Below are positions 25,440 to 33,421 of a DNA stretch of 64,000 nt, one piece after another. The notes below the pieces were generated by a model. The model was not told the DNA's origin. It ran no database searches and was given only the letters and a program-made list of their open reading frames with translations. This DNA is from Muribaculaceae bacterium (GTDB lineage: Bacteria > Bacteroidota > Bacteroidia > Bacteroidales > Muribaculaceae): NCBI GenBank assembly GCA_024400935.1, contig JAKSLZ010000003.1, positions 1 through 64,000 on the forward strand, read 5' to 3'. Both the position numbers and the translations under genes were made by a program. The stretch's first letter is position 1; every line of letters begins with the position of its first letter.

Positions 25440-25800
25440 TAATTCTATTTCCCCCATTGCTGTGTGGTAGCGTATTACCCTGCAGGCTGCTTCGGTGGCA
25501 AAACCAAGGTGGCGGCCTACAGCCGCAAGACTGTATCCGTTTCTCCCCTGCCCTGCCTTCGCTCACGCTCAGTTAGGGCAGGGTTATGTGCAGGTTCTGC
25601 GTGTCGGCTTCCAGCCTTACACTATAAAAGATACAGCTAGACGCATAAAGCCCCGTACACCCACAGTGTTTCTTTCCCAGAGTTTAGGACCAAAAGCCTC
25701 CCGGGGATGAGAGTGCAGTGTGAAAGGGATGGGAATAATTTTGCAGGGTCGGGAAAAGTGTGTAATTTTGTGGCCGGAATTTTTTAATCACACATTCAAG
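25440..25800. other. Non-coding stretch with GC-richer relic
   Basis: The rest of the 927-nt gap before the transporter gene. 25468-25700 is distinctly richer in G+C than its flanks and has a CCCTGCC...GGGCAGGG hairpin. A 71-codon ORF (25495-25710) is present but lacks coding signs. No gene is supported; it could be the scar of a lost mobile element. Confidence 0.4.
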
Positions 25801-25808
25801 ACACTGAA

Positions 25809-26744
25809 ATGAAAGACGGAAAACTTAAAGGCCACGCAGCCGTGTTGCTGGCCAACGTGATATTTGGACTTGCAGTACCCATGAGCTCATTCCTGCTGGC
25901 ACCCACCTCGGGCGTTAACGGCGAGGCATGGCTGGGCCCGCTGGGATACATCGCCACACGCTGCTTTTTTGCAGCCATTATCTTCTGGATCATCCAGTGC
26001 TTCCTGCCCAAGGAAAAGGTGGAGCGCAAGGATCTGTGGGTGATCATCCTGGGCGGCGTGATGGGCTTTGCCGTATCGCAGACGTTCACGGCATGGAGCC
26101 TCTACTATGCTAACCCGGTCTACTTCTCGTTTGTGGGCGCACTGTGCCCCATCGCGGTGATGCTGGGTGCATGGATGACGCTGGGCGAGCGCATCACGGG
26201 CATCAAGATTGTGGGTGTGGTGCTGGGTATCCTGGGTGCACTGCTCATGGTCTACATGAGTGCCACCGGCGGTAGCGGCGACGGCATCAACAACCTGCTG
26301 GGCATAGGCTTTGCGCTGCTGAGTCTGCTCACGTGGGTCATCTACCTGCTCATCACCCGCAAGGTATCGCAAAAGTACAGCTCGGTGACCCAGATGAAAT
26401 GGACATTCCTGGCATCGGCAGTGATCATGCTGCCTCTCACAGCAATCATGGAAGGCCCGCAGCTGCTCTACACCAGCGCGTGCACATGGCAGGCAGCCGG
26501 TGCAACAGCCTTTGTGGTGCTGCTGGCAACGGTGCTGGGCTACTTCATGATACCCTATGCAATGAAGTTTATCAACGCCACCACCGTTAGCACCTATACC
26601 AACCTGCAGCCTGTAGTAGCGTCGATAGTTGCGTTCTCGATAGGTCAGGCGATGCTCACCTGGGACAAGCCTGTGGCCGGTGTGCTGGTGCTCCTTAGTG
26701 CCTACATCGTGACGCTGGAGCCCAAGAAGGAAAAAGACCAGTAA
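25809..26744 (+). CDS. EamA-domain (DMT superfamily) transporter
   Basis: Inner-membrane permease, 311 residues, about ten transmembrane helices in two EamA halves. The first starts GHAAVLLANVIFGLAVPMSS and has LGERITGIKIVGVVLGILGALL at its end; the second starts IGFALLSLLTWVIYLLITRK and ends TWDKPVAGVLVLLSAYIVTL. This is the drug/metabolite transporter pattern (two repeats, short loops). Substrate cannot be told; amino acids or metabolites are usual. It sits alone between repeat-rich gaps. Confidence 0.92.
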   Translation: MKDGKLKGHAAVLLANVIFGLAVPMSSFLLAPTSGVNGEAWLGPLGYIATRCFFAAIIFWIIQCFLPKEKVERKDLWVIILGGVMGFAVSQTFTAWSLYYANPVYFSFVGALCPIAVMLGAWMTLGERITGIKIVGVVLGILGALLMVYMSATGGSGDGINNLLGIGFALLSLLTWVIYLLITRKVSQKYSSVTQMKWTFLASAVIMLPLTAIMEGPQLLYTSACTWQAAGATAFVVLLATVLGYFMIPYAMKFINATTVSTYTNLQPVVASIVAFSIGQAMLTWDKPVAGVLVLLSAYIVTLEPKKEKDQ

Positions 26745-26811
26745 AGTGCCACGGGCTTCAAACACTAGTTGCTCACGCCATTGAGTCCACTTTGCTCGGT
26801 TCTGAAAATTT

Positions 26812-26864
26812 AATCCGCGAGTTCTGCGAGTTCTGCGCGAGATATCCCTATAAATGTGTAGTTA
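26812..26864 (-). repeat. GTAACTAT-family repeat, copy 4
   Basis: Minus strand GTAACTACACATTTATAGG then GATATCTCGCGCAGAACTCG, with the AGAACTCG(C) part doubled. It lies between the transporter gene and the tRNA promoter. Confidence 0.65.
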
Positions 26865-26921
26865 CACTTGACCTGTGCAAGTATAAAATTTAGTGATTTT
26901 TTGATTTTTAGGTCAAAAAGG

Positions 26922-26952
26922 TTTGCGGTTAACAAAAAAAGGAGTACCTTTG
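26922..26952 (+). promoter_or_regulatory. Bacteroidetes promoter of tRNA-Pro
   Basis: TTTG (26922-26925), 19 nt, TACCTTTG (26945-26952), 29 nt before the mature tRNA. Exact match to the consensus. Confidence 0.85.
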
Positions 26953-26981
26953 CACTCGCTTTAAACGGGTTACCGTATCCT

Positions 26982-27054
26982 CGGGATGTAGTACAGTCGG
27001 TAGTATGCATGCTTTGGGAGCATGAGGTCGCACGTTCGAATCGTGTCATCCCGA
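26982..27054 (+). tRNA. tRNA-Pro (anticodon UGG)
   Basis: 73-nt cloverleaf: acceptor stem CGGGATG/CATCCCG, D-arm region with GTCGGTA, anticodon stem CATGC/GCATG enclosing TTTGGGA (anticodon TGG), T-arm GCACG-TTCGAAT-CGTGT, discriminator A. CCA is not encoded. Confidence 0.97.
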
Positions 27055-27064
27055 CCTAACCCAA

Positions 27065-27112
27065 AACGCTGGAGTCAACCATTGGCCCCAGCGTTTTTTG
27101 TTTTTTTCGTGA
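27065..27112 (+). terminator. Terminator of tRNA-Pro
   Basis: AACGCTGG pairs with CCCAGCGTT around a ~15-nt loop, followed by TTTTTTGTTTTTTT. Confidence 0.85.
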
Positions 27113-27217
27113 GATTCTCGGGGGGATTAAAACAGCGGTTGGTGTCACGTCATGACCATCCCATGGGATGAAATAAAAGAGGCATAAGCAGACCATGGCT
27201 TTAGAATTAAAAGGAAA

Positions 27218-27352
27218 ATGTCATAGTGGATAACGCTCAGCAGGATCCTGAGTGTGGGCCATGGCATGGGATGCGGTCTAGAAGCAAGCTTCGGCCTGCA
27301 ACCCATGCCATGACCCACATTGTGGCTTAGCCACAACTGTCATCCACCATGA
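27218..27352. repeat. Multi-arm foldback downstream of tRNA-Pro
   Basis: Outer arms GTCATAGTGGATAAC and GTCATCCACCATGAC pair 13 of 15. Next arms GTGGGCCATGGCATGGG and CCCATGCCATGACCCAC pair 16 of 17. Between the tiers on one side is a CTCA...TGAG hairpin and on the other a perfect TTGTGGC-TTA-GCCACAA hairpin, giving a branched structure. No ORF is supported across the region. Confidence 0.7.
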
Positions 27353-27523
27353 CGAAAATACGGCTACGCCTAATAAAATACAAAAAATCACTGATCCGGA
27401 TTTTAACGCTTTGGAGCGGGGATATCCTTTTATCATGATAGCGAAATGGGTATTCCTGTTCATCGCCTTGTGTGTGTGATGGGTGGTTGAGCCCTGAGTT
27501 GTGTGTTTGAGATTTGACCTTGG

Positions 27524-27641
27524 TCAATAGCTCAAACATGCAACGCCGGCATCAGACCTGAGTAATGAGGGCCTTAACATACACAAGGGGTTGATTTCTG
27601 TTTTTTGCTAGAACATCTTCACTCCAAAATGCCAACCAGAA
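27524..27641 (+). repeat. Dispersed intergenic repeat, copy B
   Basis: Partner of 14813-14931 in the same orientation (shared CTCAAACATGCAA, GCCGGCATC, CACAAGGGG, CCAACCAGAA blocks). It ends about 20 nt before the promoter of the 28048-33316 block. Confidence 0.7.
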
Positions 27642-27659
27642 AAGAATCAGCTAATTTTT

Positions 27660-27690
27660 TTTGAATAACAGATCATTTTTCGTAACTTTG
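27660..27690 (+). promoter_or_regulatory. Promoter of the 28048-33316 gene block
   Basis: TTTG (27660-27663), 19 nt, TAACTTTG (27683-27690): exact consensus. The expected start near 27697 leaves a leader of ~350 nt before the first gene, containing a 29-codon ORF (27798-27887). Confidence 0.75.
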
Positions 27691-28047
27691 GCACGATTTT
27701 TGCAACTATGGTTTATGCAGGCAATCACTAAAACACACGGTTGCCGCAACACACAACACTAAACATAAAAACACAAATCAAGAAACTCAACACTACAATG
27801 ACACCATCAACAACACACTATCGCCAGCAGCCTGATGCGCAGGTCCACTATCCCAACATCACGTACACTTTGGCTAACAAGTTATAAATCAAGGTTTATC
27901 GCTTCTACTAATTACCTTTGGGCTCATTGTGGCATAATACTATGCAGGGATGGCCAAGGCAAAACACCGAAGCACCCCTTACCACGAAACACAAAATCAC
28001 AGATATCAAATCAACAAAACATCATTTTTTTCCTAAAAGACTCAACT

Positions 28048-28494
28048 ATGGCTAACACATCACTCGCAAGACTTGTAAACGACGCTCTGCCGGCAGTATC
28101 GGGCAGCAGCCTCACTTACAATGCCGACCGCAACATGTTTCTCACTACGGGCTACACCAGCGCCGCCGGCAACACTTACTTCCAGGGCATTCATCTGTCA
28201 AACCGCCTGGCAATCGTCTTTGACATCGGCATTGGCTATGCACGCACGTTTCTCAACGGCCTGCAAGTATATTGCTTTGACGGCAGAGAGAAGAAACTGA
28301 TAGGTTCACGCAGCTATGCCTGTGTGTTTTACACCGACAGCCGAGCACAACGCGAAGCAGCCGAAGTGCTACTGGAATACCTCATGTCGCAGGCCAAGCT
28401 CGTAGGTGCATATGTATCGGACTCGGAGCTTGAAGCATTTGCACAGCAACAGGTGCTGGCTGCCGCCACTAACCGCCCACAACTCACCGCTTAA
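28048..28494 (+). CDS. Small protein of unknown function, first of a paralogous pair
   Basis: 148 residues from the ATG at 28048 (MANTSLARLVNDALPAV). An upstream in-frame reading exists but has no good start. There is no signal peptide, so it is probably cytosolic. It shares with the next gene product the order NMFLTTGYTSAAGNTYFQG / QHMFITDQYTSAAGNTYYLG, then VYCFDGREKKLIG / VYCFDGDQKKLIG, then a C-terminal amphipathic helix (LEYLMSQAKLVG / KDYMSSQMKLQG). I do not recognise the family. It is first in a co-directional block with a consensus promoter; the paralogue follows after 34 nt. Confidence 0.8.
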   Translation: MANTSLARLVNDALPAVSGSSLTYNADRNMFLTTGYTSAAGNTYFQGIHLSNRLAIVFDIGIGYARTFLNGLQVYCFDGREKKLIGSRSYACVFYTDSRAQREAAEVLLEYLMSQAKLVGAYVSDSELEAFAQQQVLAAATNRPQLTA

Positions 28495-28528
28495 CACAAA
28501 ACATCAACAATTTTAAATCAAATTTACT

Positions 28529-29035
28529 ATGGCTACTAACAACCAACTAGGCAACAGTTTCATCAACAAGATCCTCCCCACATTCGGTCAAAAGCGTGTT
28601 GACATCCCCATCTGGAACGAGAGCCAGCACATGTTTATCACTGACCAGTATACCAGCGCCGCCGGCAACACCTATTATCTGGGTGTGCGCATCAGCGACC
28701 AGTTTGTGACAATACTCCACATAGGTCTGTACCACTCCTGGACCTATATCAACGAGGTGGAGGTCTATTGCTTTGACGGAGACCAAAAGAAGCTCATAGG
28801 CAAGACCAAGCTCGACGTGTTCTATGACGAGGATCTCGTTAGAGACACTACCGAGAAGTTACTCAAGGACTACATGAGCAGCCAGATGAAACTGCAAGGC
28901 GTCGCCTATAACGATACGCAGCTCAACGACGAAGCAAAGAAGCTGGTAGACCGCAGCTACCTGTCGATGTTTGATTCTAACACAACCATCAAGCTCGAGG
29001 CAGTGCGCCCGCTGCTGGCACAGCACAACAACTAA
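28529..29035 (+). CDS. Small protein of unknown function, second of a paralogous pair
   Basis: 168 residues, cytosolic by sequence. It is a tandem paralogue of the preceding gene: YTSAAGNTYYLGVRIS, VEVYCFDGDQKKLIGKTKL and a C-terminal helix. The N-terminal 30 residues and the tail (residues ~130-168) differ. The conserved beta-rich core with Y-C-F-D-G and K-K-L-I-G might be a small binding fold, but nothing catalytic is visible. The leader before its ATG (ATTTTAAATCAAATTTACT) resembles those of its neighbours. Function unknown. Confidence 0.82.
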   Translation: MATNNQLGNSFINKILPTFGQKRVDIPIWNESQHMFITDQYTSAAGNTYYLGVRISDQFVTILHIGLYHSWTYINEVEVYCFDGDQKKLIGKTKLDVFYDEDLVRDTTEKLLKDYMSSQMKLQGVAYNDTQLNDEAKKLVDRSYLSMFDSNTTIKLEAVRPLLAQHNN

Positions 29036-29103
29036 AGTCGCATAACCCACCAAAACAACAAACTGGATTCACCACACAACATTAACATTATATTTCATAC
29101 CAT

Positions 29104-31164
29104 ATGGACACTACTAACGAACGTCAAATGCAGGCCTTTGACCTGGTGAAAAACACAAACCAAAGCTTTTTCCTCACCGGACGTGCAGGAACCGGTAAGA
29201 CTACATTCCTGAAGAACATACAGCAAGAAACCGGCAAGCAGTTTATCGTGGTAGCCCCCACGGGCATTGCCGCGATTGTTGCAGGCGGTGTCACCATCCA
29301 TTCGTTCTTTAACCTGAGTCTCAACGTGCAAGGTCCCACCGACCACGGCACAAACTTCACTTGGGAGAAGATCAACCTGGTGCGCAGCTGCGACACCATC
29401 ATCATTGATGAGGTGTCAATGGTGAGATGCGACATCATCGACTCCATCGACCGCACCCTGCGCAGCATTATGGGCACAAGCTTCCCCTTTGGCGGCAAGC
29501 AGGTGATTTTCTCGGGCGACATGTTCCAGTTGCCTCCCGTGCTGCGCAGCGGAGCAGAGACCGAGGCGATGCAGGCCTACTATGGCACCGACGTGCCTTT
29601 CTTCTTCAAGGCCCATGTCTTTGAACACATGAACATCCCCACGATTGAGTTTGTCAAGGTCTATCGCCAGGAGGAGCAGCTGTTTCTCAACATTCTCAAC
29701 AACATACGCATGGGCAGATGCTCTGACCAGGACATCGCCGAGCTCAACTCGCGATGCTGCGAACCCACTGCGCAGGACGGTCCCGTGATTGCGCTCACCC
29801 CCTACAAGGAAGCCGCAGCACGCATCAACGAGAAGCGCTTGGGCGAAATCAGTGAGAAGGCTTATACCTATGAGGGTAAAGTGGAAGGCAAGTTTGCCAA
29901 GAAGAAAGACGGAAGCGTGAGCGACGAGAACCTACCTGCCCCCATGAAGCTAACGCTCAAGGTGGGTGCACAGGTGATGTTTACCCGCAACGACCCGTCG
30001 CACCGCTGGGTCAACGGCACGCTGGGCACCGTTAAGTCACTGACTAAGGACGAGATCACCGTGCAGGTGGGTGACGAGGCATTTGTGGTAGATCCCGCCG
30101 TGTGGGATGCCTATGAATACAAGTTCAACAAGGACACCAAGAAGCTTGACAAGGATACCTCAGGTTCATATGCCCAGTTCCCCCTCAAGCTGGCCTGGGC
30201 CATCACCATCCACAAGAGCCAGGGACTCACCTTTGACAAGATGATGCTGGACTTGTCGCGCGGCACATTCACATCGGGTCAGCTATATGTGGCCCTGAGC
30301 CGTGTGCGCACCCTTGACGGTCTGTTCCTTGCCCATCCCGTTTCGCAGCGTGATGTGTACACTAACAGCGAGATCGTCAAGTTTGCCTCTAAGTTCAACG
30401 ACGACAGTGTAATCCAGCAGCAGCTGGCCGAGGGCAAGGCGTTGTACCCATACCTCAAGGCACAAGACTATGACGGTGCCGTGTCACAATACATGACCCT
30501 TGCCAAGGAAGCACTGCTCGACGGCAACAACAAGGCCGCATGCTATCTGTTCAAGAGCATGCTCAACATCATGATAGGCGACGAAGTGCTGGAACAGTCG
30601 TGCAACGACATCCCCCTCAACGAGGCAAGCAACCAGCTGGCATGGTTCAACAACGCCGTGGTGTGCCTGTATGGCAACCGTCCCGACGTGGCTCTGGAAC
30701 ATATCAATCGCGTGCTTGCAGTCCGCACCTTCTATGAAGCGCTGTTCATCAAGTGCCGTGCGCTATATGCCCTGGGCAGATATAAGGACGCCGACGACAT
30801 CAACGTGCAGATGATGGACCTCCTTAACCCCGAGAAAGGCGGCAAGGGAGTTGACACCAAGATGATCTACAGTTTCATTGTTGTTAACATGAAAGTGGGC
30901 GATCCATTTTTGGGCACCATCATCTACCTCATCAACATGCGTCCCAAATACACTCCTGCCCACAAGATGCTGTTCAGCTCAATGAAAAGCGCCAAGTTGA
31001 AACTGGTGCTGGCTAAGGGTAACGAACTGCCCGTGCTGTGCAAGCAATTCAACGCCATGACAAATGCTGACCAGTGGGTCGAGACAATTGAGGATGCCAT
31101 GAGCAACGACACAGCTGCCTTCAAAGACTTTATTGAAGTCCTCAAGAATCAGGATTTGAAATAA
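29104..31164 (+). CDS. PIF1-like helicase with C-terminal helical repeats
   Basis: 686 residues. The N-terminal ~430 form a superfamily 1B PIF1/RecD-type DNA helicase: Walker A TGRAGTGKTT (25-34), APTGIAAIVAGGVTIHSFF, IIIDEVSMVR (Walker B), FSGDMFQLPPV, MKLTLKVGAQVMFTRND, and the UvrD_C_2 end AWAITIHKSQGLTFDKMMLD with LYVALSRVRTLDGLFL. Residues ~450-686 are alpha-helical and TPR-like (CYLFKSMLNIMIGD, AVVCLYGNRPDVALEHINRV, CRALYALGRYKDADDI). This is a PIF1-TPR fusion seen in Bacteroidetes. PIF1 enzymes unwind forks, G4 and RNA-DNA hybrids. The tail probably recruits a partner, perhaps a neighbour's product. Confidence 0.9.
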   Translation: MDTTNERQMQAFDLVKNTNQSFFLTGRAGTGKTTFLKNIQQETGKQFIVVAPTGIAAIVAGGVTIHSFFNLSLNVQGPTDHGTNFTWEKINLVRSCDTIIIDEVSMVRCDIIDSIDRTLRSIMGTSFPFGGKQVIFSGDMFQLPPVLRSGAETEAMQAYYGTDVPFFFKAHVFEHMNIPTIEFVKVYRQEEQLFLNILNNIRMGRCSDQDIAELNSRCCEPTAQDGPVIALTPYKEAAARINEKRLGEISEKAYTYEGKVEGKFAKKKDGSVSDENLPAPMKLTLKVGAQVMFTRNDPSHRWVNGTLGTVKSLTKDEITVQVGDEAFVVDPAVWDAYEYKFNKDTKKLDKDTSGSYAQFPLKLAWAITIHKSQGLTFDKMMLDLSRGTFTSGQLYVALSRVRTLDGLFLAHPVSQRDVYTNSEIVKFASKFNDDSVIQQQLAEGKALYPYLKAQDYDGAVSQYMTLAKEALLDGNNKAACYLFKSMLNIMIGDEVLEQSCNDIPLNEASNQLAWFNNAVVCLYGNRPDVALEHINRVLAVRTFYEALFIKCRALYALGRYKDADDINVQMMDLLNPEKGGKGVDTKMIYSFIVVNMKVGDPFLGTIIYLINMRPKYTPAHKMLFSSMKSAKLKLVLAKGNELPVLCKQFNAMTNADQWVETIEDAMSNDTAAFKDFIEVLKNQDLK

Positions 31165-31226
31165 TGGGGGCCGTTGTTAAAAAAACGACAACGTTGCTAA
31201 TAACGGGTGGAAGATTCATTTATCAC

Positions 31227-31234
31227 TAACTTTG
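31227..31234 (+). promoter_or_regulatory. Possible internal -7 element (TAACTTTG)
   Basis: Exact TAnnTTTG 57 nt before the zinc-ribbon gene, but with no TTTG at the right distance upstream. It could give the last three genes of the block a separate start. Confidence 0.35.
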
Positions 31235-31290
31235 CAACATCAAAACAAAACAACAAACTTAATAGTCAATTTTTAAAAACACTACTCATT

Positions 31291-32022
31291 ATGCTACCCG
31301 GACCTGATAGAATTCTCACATGCCCCCACTGCGGCACAGAAAAAAGAGTCATGACACTTATGTCAGGCAACACACTGAGGTCGACATTATGGTCAGATCA
31401 AAAGGCAGTTTACCCCATGCTGCCCATGGTATCACCTGTGCAGCAATGCTACCACTGCAAAGGATATTTCCTGCTTTCAGAGCAAAAGGAAGACCGTCTT
31501 GAAGAAACAAACGAATGGGGCTTTCCTTGCGGTTCCTCATTTGAGCTGGGAGAACTCGACTACAACCAACTCAAAGAAGCCTGGAACTACTTTGAAGAGA
31601 ACCGTAAACTTACACGCGACAACCGCAAAACAATGCTTCACATGCTGTTGTGGGCGTTTAACGACACCTACACCCGAGGAGAAAATGCTGTTGGCATTCC
31701 CGAGGATGACCAAGCCTTCTTTGCTTACATAGCACAGGAAATGATAAACTTAACCAATGATCCAGTGTTTAAAGGCGAACTGCTACGCGAGTTGGGACAC
31801 TTTGAGCAAGCCATAGAGTTGCTCAACAACATAACCTATGCCCATACGGATGTTATCATCGTGGACGAGGACTTGCCCTGTGACCAGACCACCGAGGAGG
31901 TTATCTACGTGGACGAGGACTTGTCCAGTGACCAAGAACAAAATTTACGCGAAATTGTCAAAAAGATACTTCAGCATGCTGAGAATGGCGACAAACGTCC
32001 GTTTATTGTAAATAAAGACTGA
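31291..32022 (+). CDS. Zinc-ribbon protein of unknown function
   Basis: 243 residues from MLPGPDRILTCPHCG (31291); an ATG 84 nt earlier is possible but lies near a promoter-like box. A split zinc ribbon is visible: CPHCGTEK near residue 11 and CYHCKG near 54. The middle is helical (FELGELDYNQLKEAWNYFEE, MLHMLLWAFNDTYTRGEN), ending in an acidic duplicated stretch (IIVDEDLPCDQTTEEVIYVDEDLSSDQE). No catalytic motif is seen. Base composition is more AT-rich than the helicase gene beside it. Function unknown; its place between the helicase and the vWA gene suggests a shared role. Confidence 0.8.
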   Translation: MLPGPDRILTCPHCGTEKRVMTLMSGNTLRSTLWSDQKAVYPMLPMVSPVQQCYHCKGYFLLSEQKEDRLEETNEWGFPCGSSFELGELDYNQLKEAWNYFEENRKLTRDNRKTMLHMLLWAFNDTYTRGENAVGIPEDDQAFFAYIAQEMINLTNDPVFKGELLRELGHFEQAIELLNNITYAHTDVIIVDEDLPCDQTTEEVIYVDEDLSSDQEQNLREIVKKILQHAENGDKRPFIVNKD

Positions 32023-32082
32023 CCCTCCACAGACTCTGAATCACACCTATTTTTATTGACACACATAACAACATTACAAGAT

Positions 32083-32973
32083 ATGAATATTTTTAAGATT
32101 TTCTATTCTAAGAAAGAAGACAGCAAGACAGAACCCACCATGGGTACAGAGACCGTAGTGACTGATACTGCAACCAAGACTGTAGCAGAGCCCAAGAAAG
32201 AGGAGCCCCAAAAGGCCGAACAAGAAACAAAGGAAAAGGAAGAGGCTTTTGCCAAGGTGGCTCCCCGAGAGGTAGGCAAGCTCGACATGGTCATCGCCTT
32301 TGACACCACAGGTTCAATGGCAGCCTACATCGACGCGGTGCGCCACGAGGTGGCCGACCTCATCCCGCGCCTGTTTAAGGACAACGAGGACCTGCGACTG
32401 GGCATCGTGGCATTTGGCGACTACTGCGATATGCCCAATGCAAAGGAATTTGGCGACGCATATCAGTGCATCCAACCCACCGACAACGCTAACGACCTGA
32501 TCAAGTTTGTGCGCACCAGCCACAACACCAGCGGAGGTGACTGGGACGAGTTCTACGAACTTGTAATCAAAAAAATTATTGAGGATACCCCCTGGCGCGA
32601 AGGCTCGACACGCTCTATCCTGCTCATTTCAGACGCCACACCCCACCCCGTGGGTTACACTTACATGCAGCATGTGGTGGACAACAAGATCGACTGGCGC
32701 ACCGAGGCCGAGAAAGCAGTAGCCCTGGGCATCAAGATCGACACCGTGACCATCACCGACGAACCCTGGTACAAGGAACTGTCGGCCATCACTAAGGGCG
32801 TGAGCGTTCCCTTCAAGAGCGGCCACAAGACGGCACGCCTGGTCGAGGCATCGGTTTGTGCCCGCGGCTCAATGACCTCTCGAGCAAGATTCCGCGCAAA
32901 CATGCAATCATGCCAGGACGATGAAATGCGCGAAGTATATAACAGCTACCTCGACGAATGCGACAGTATCTAA
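32083..32973 (+). CDS. von Willebrand factor A domain protein
   Basis: 296 residues from MNIFKIFYSKKED (32083). Residues ~10-62 are a charged, probably disordered Glu/Lys-rich region. The vWA domain runs from about 66 to 250: MIDAS D74-x-T-x-S78 in VIAFDTTGSMAAYI, GIVAFGDYCDM, the metal-binding Thr region HNTSGGDWDEFYE, and LLISDATPHPVGYTY with the third Asp. No signal peptide is visible, so it is likely cytosolic. Such proteins often act with AAA+ or kinase partners in stress or metal responses (TerY-like). Here the only ATPase close by is the PIF1 helicase. Confidence 0.88.
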   Translation: MNIFKIFYSKKEDSKTEPTMGTETVVTDTATKTVAEPKKEEPQKAEQETKEKEEAFAKVAPREVGKLDMVIAFDTTGSMAAYIDAVRHEVADLIPRLFKDNEDLRLGIVAFGDYCDMPNAKEFGDAYQCIQPTDNANDLIKFVRTSHNTSGGDWDEFYELVIKKIIEDTPWREGSTRSILLISDATPHPVGYTYMQHVVDNKIDWRTEAEKAVALGIKIDTVTITDEPWYKELSAITKGVSVPFKSGHKTARLVEASVCARGSMTSRARFRANMQSCQDDEMREVYNSYLDECDSI

Positions 32974-33007
32974 ACACCACATAGTTTAACATCAAATCAC
33001 CGACACT

Positions 33008-33316
33008 ATGTATAACACAATCAAAAGATATTTACCGGTCATGGCCATAGTGATGATAATGATGGCAATGGCCACATCATGTGCCCCGGCTGACTATACT
33101 CCACATGAGTATGGGTTCTTTGGCGGTCTCCTTCACGGCGCAGTCTTTCCTCTTGCCCTAACAGGAAAAATTCTAGGGGCTGTGCTCAACTTCCTCAATG
33201 ACAGCTGGGGCAATTGGGACATCGGCATGTTTGCCGACAACAACTCAGGTTTCACTTACTGGATGGGCTATGTCTTTGGCTTCATGTGGCTAAGCCCTCT
33301 GTTCACTAGCCGATAA
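33008..33316 (+). CDS. Small lipoprotein of unknown function
   Basis: 102 residues: hydrophobic N-terminus MAIVMIMMAMATSC with lipobox ATSC (Cys at 25), then a Gly/Phe-rich stretch (YGFFGGLLHGAVFPLALTGK) and a second hydrophobic segment near the C-terminus (YWMGYVFGFMWLSPLF). It is the last gene before the terminator and starts 34 nt after the vWA gene. Not recognised. Confidence 0.75.
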   Translation: MYNTIKRYLPVMAIVMIMMAMATSCAPADYTPHEYGFFGGLLHGAVFPLALTGKILGAVLNFLNDSWGNWDIGMFADNNSGFTYWMGYVFGFMWLSPLFTSR

Positions 33317-33349
33317 CCGCAACTGCGGCACAATCAGCCCCTGAGACTA

Positions 33350-33392
33350 AAACTCAACCCGCAAGTTGCTTTAACTTGCGGGGGAGTTTTTT
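33350..33392 (+). terminator. Strong terminator closing the 28048-33316 block
   Basis: CCCGCAAGTT pairs perfectly with AACTTGCGGG around a 5-nt loop; an outer ACTC/GAGT stem and TTTTTT follow. Confidence 0.92.
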
Positions 33393-33421
33393 ACTTTTCA
33401 CACACTATATCATCAAAAAAC

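Noticed and set aside
25495..25710. 71-residue ORF in the gap before the transporter gene.
   Set aside because: It has an Arg/Pro-rich translation, no promoter or typical leader, and lies in a GC-rich relic with hairpins. Recorded only as a possible scar.
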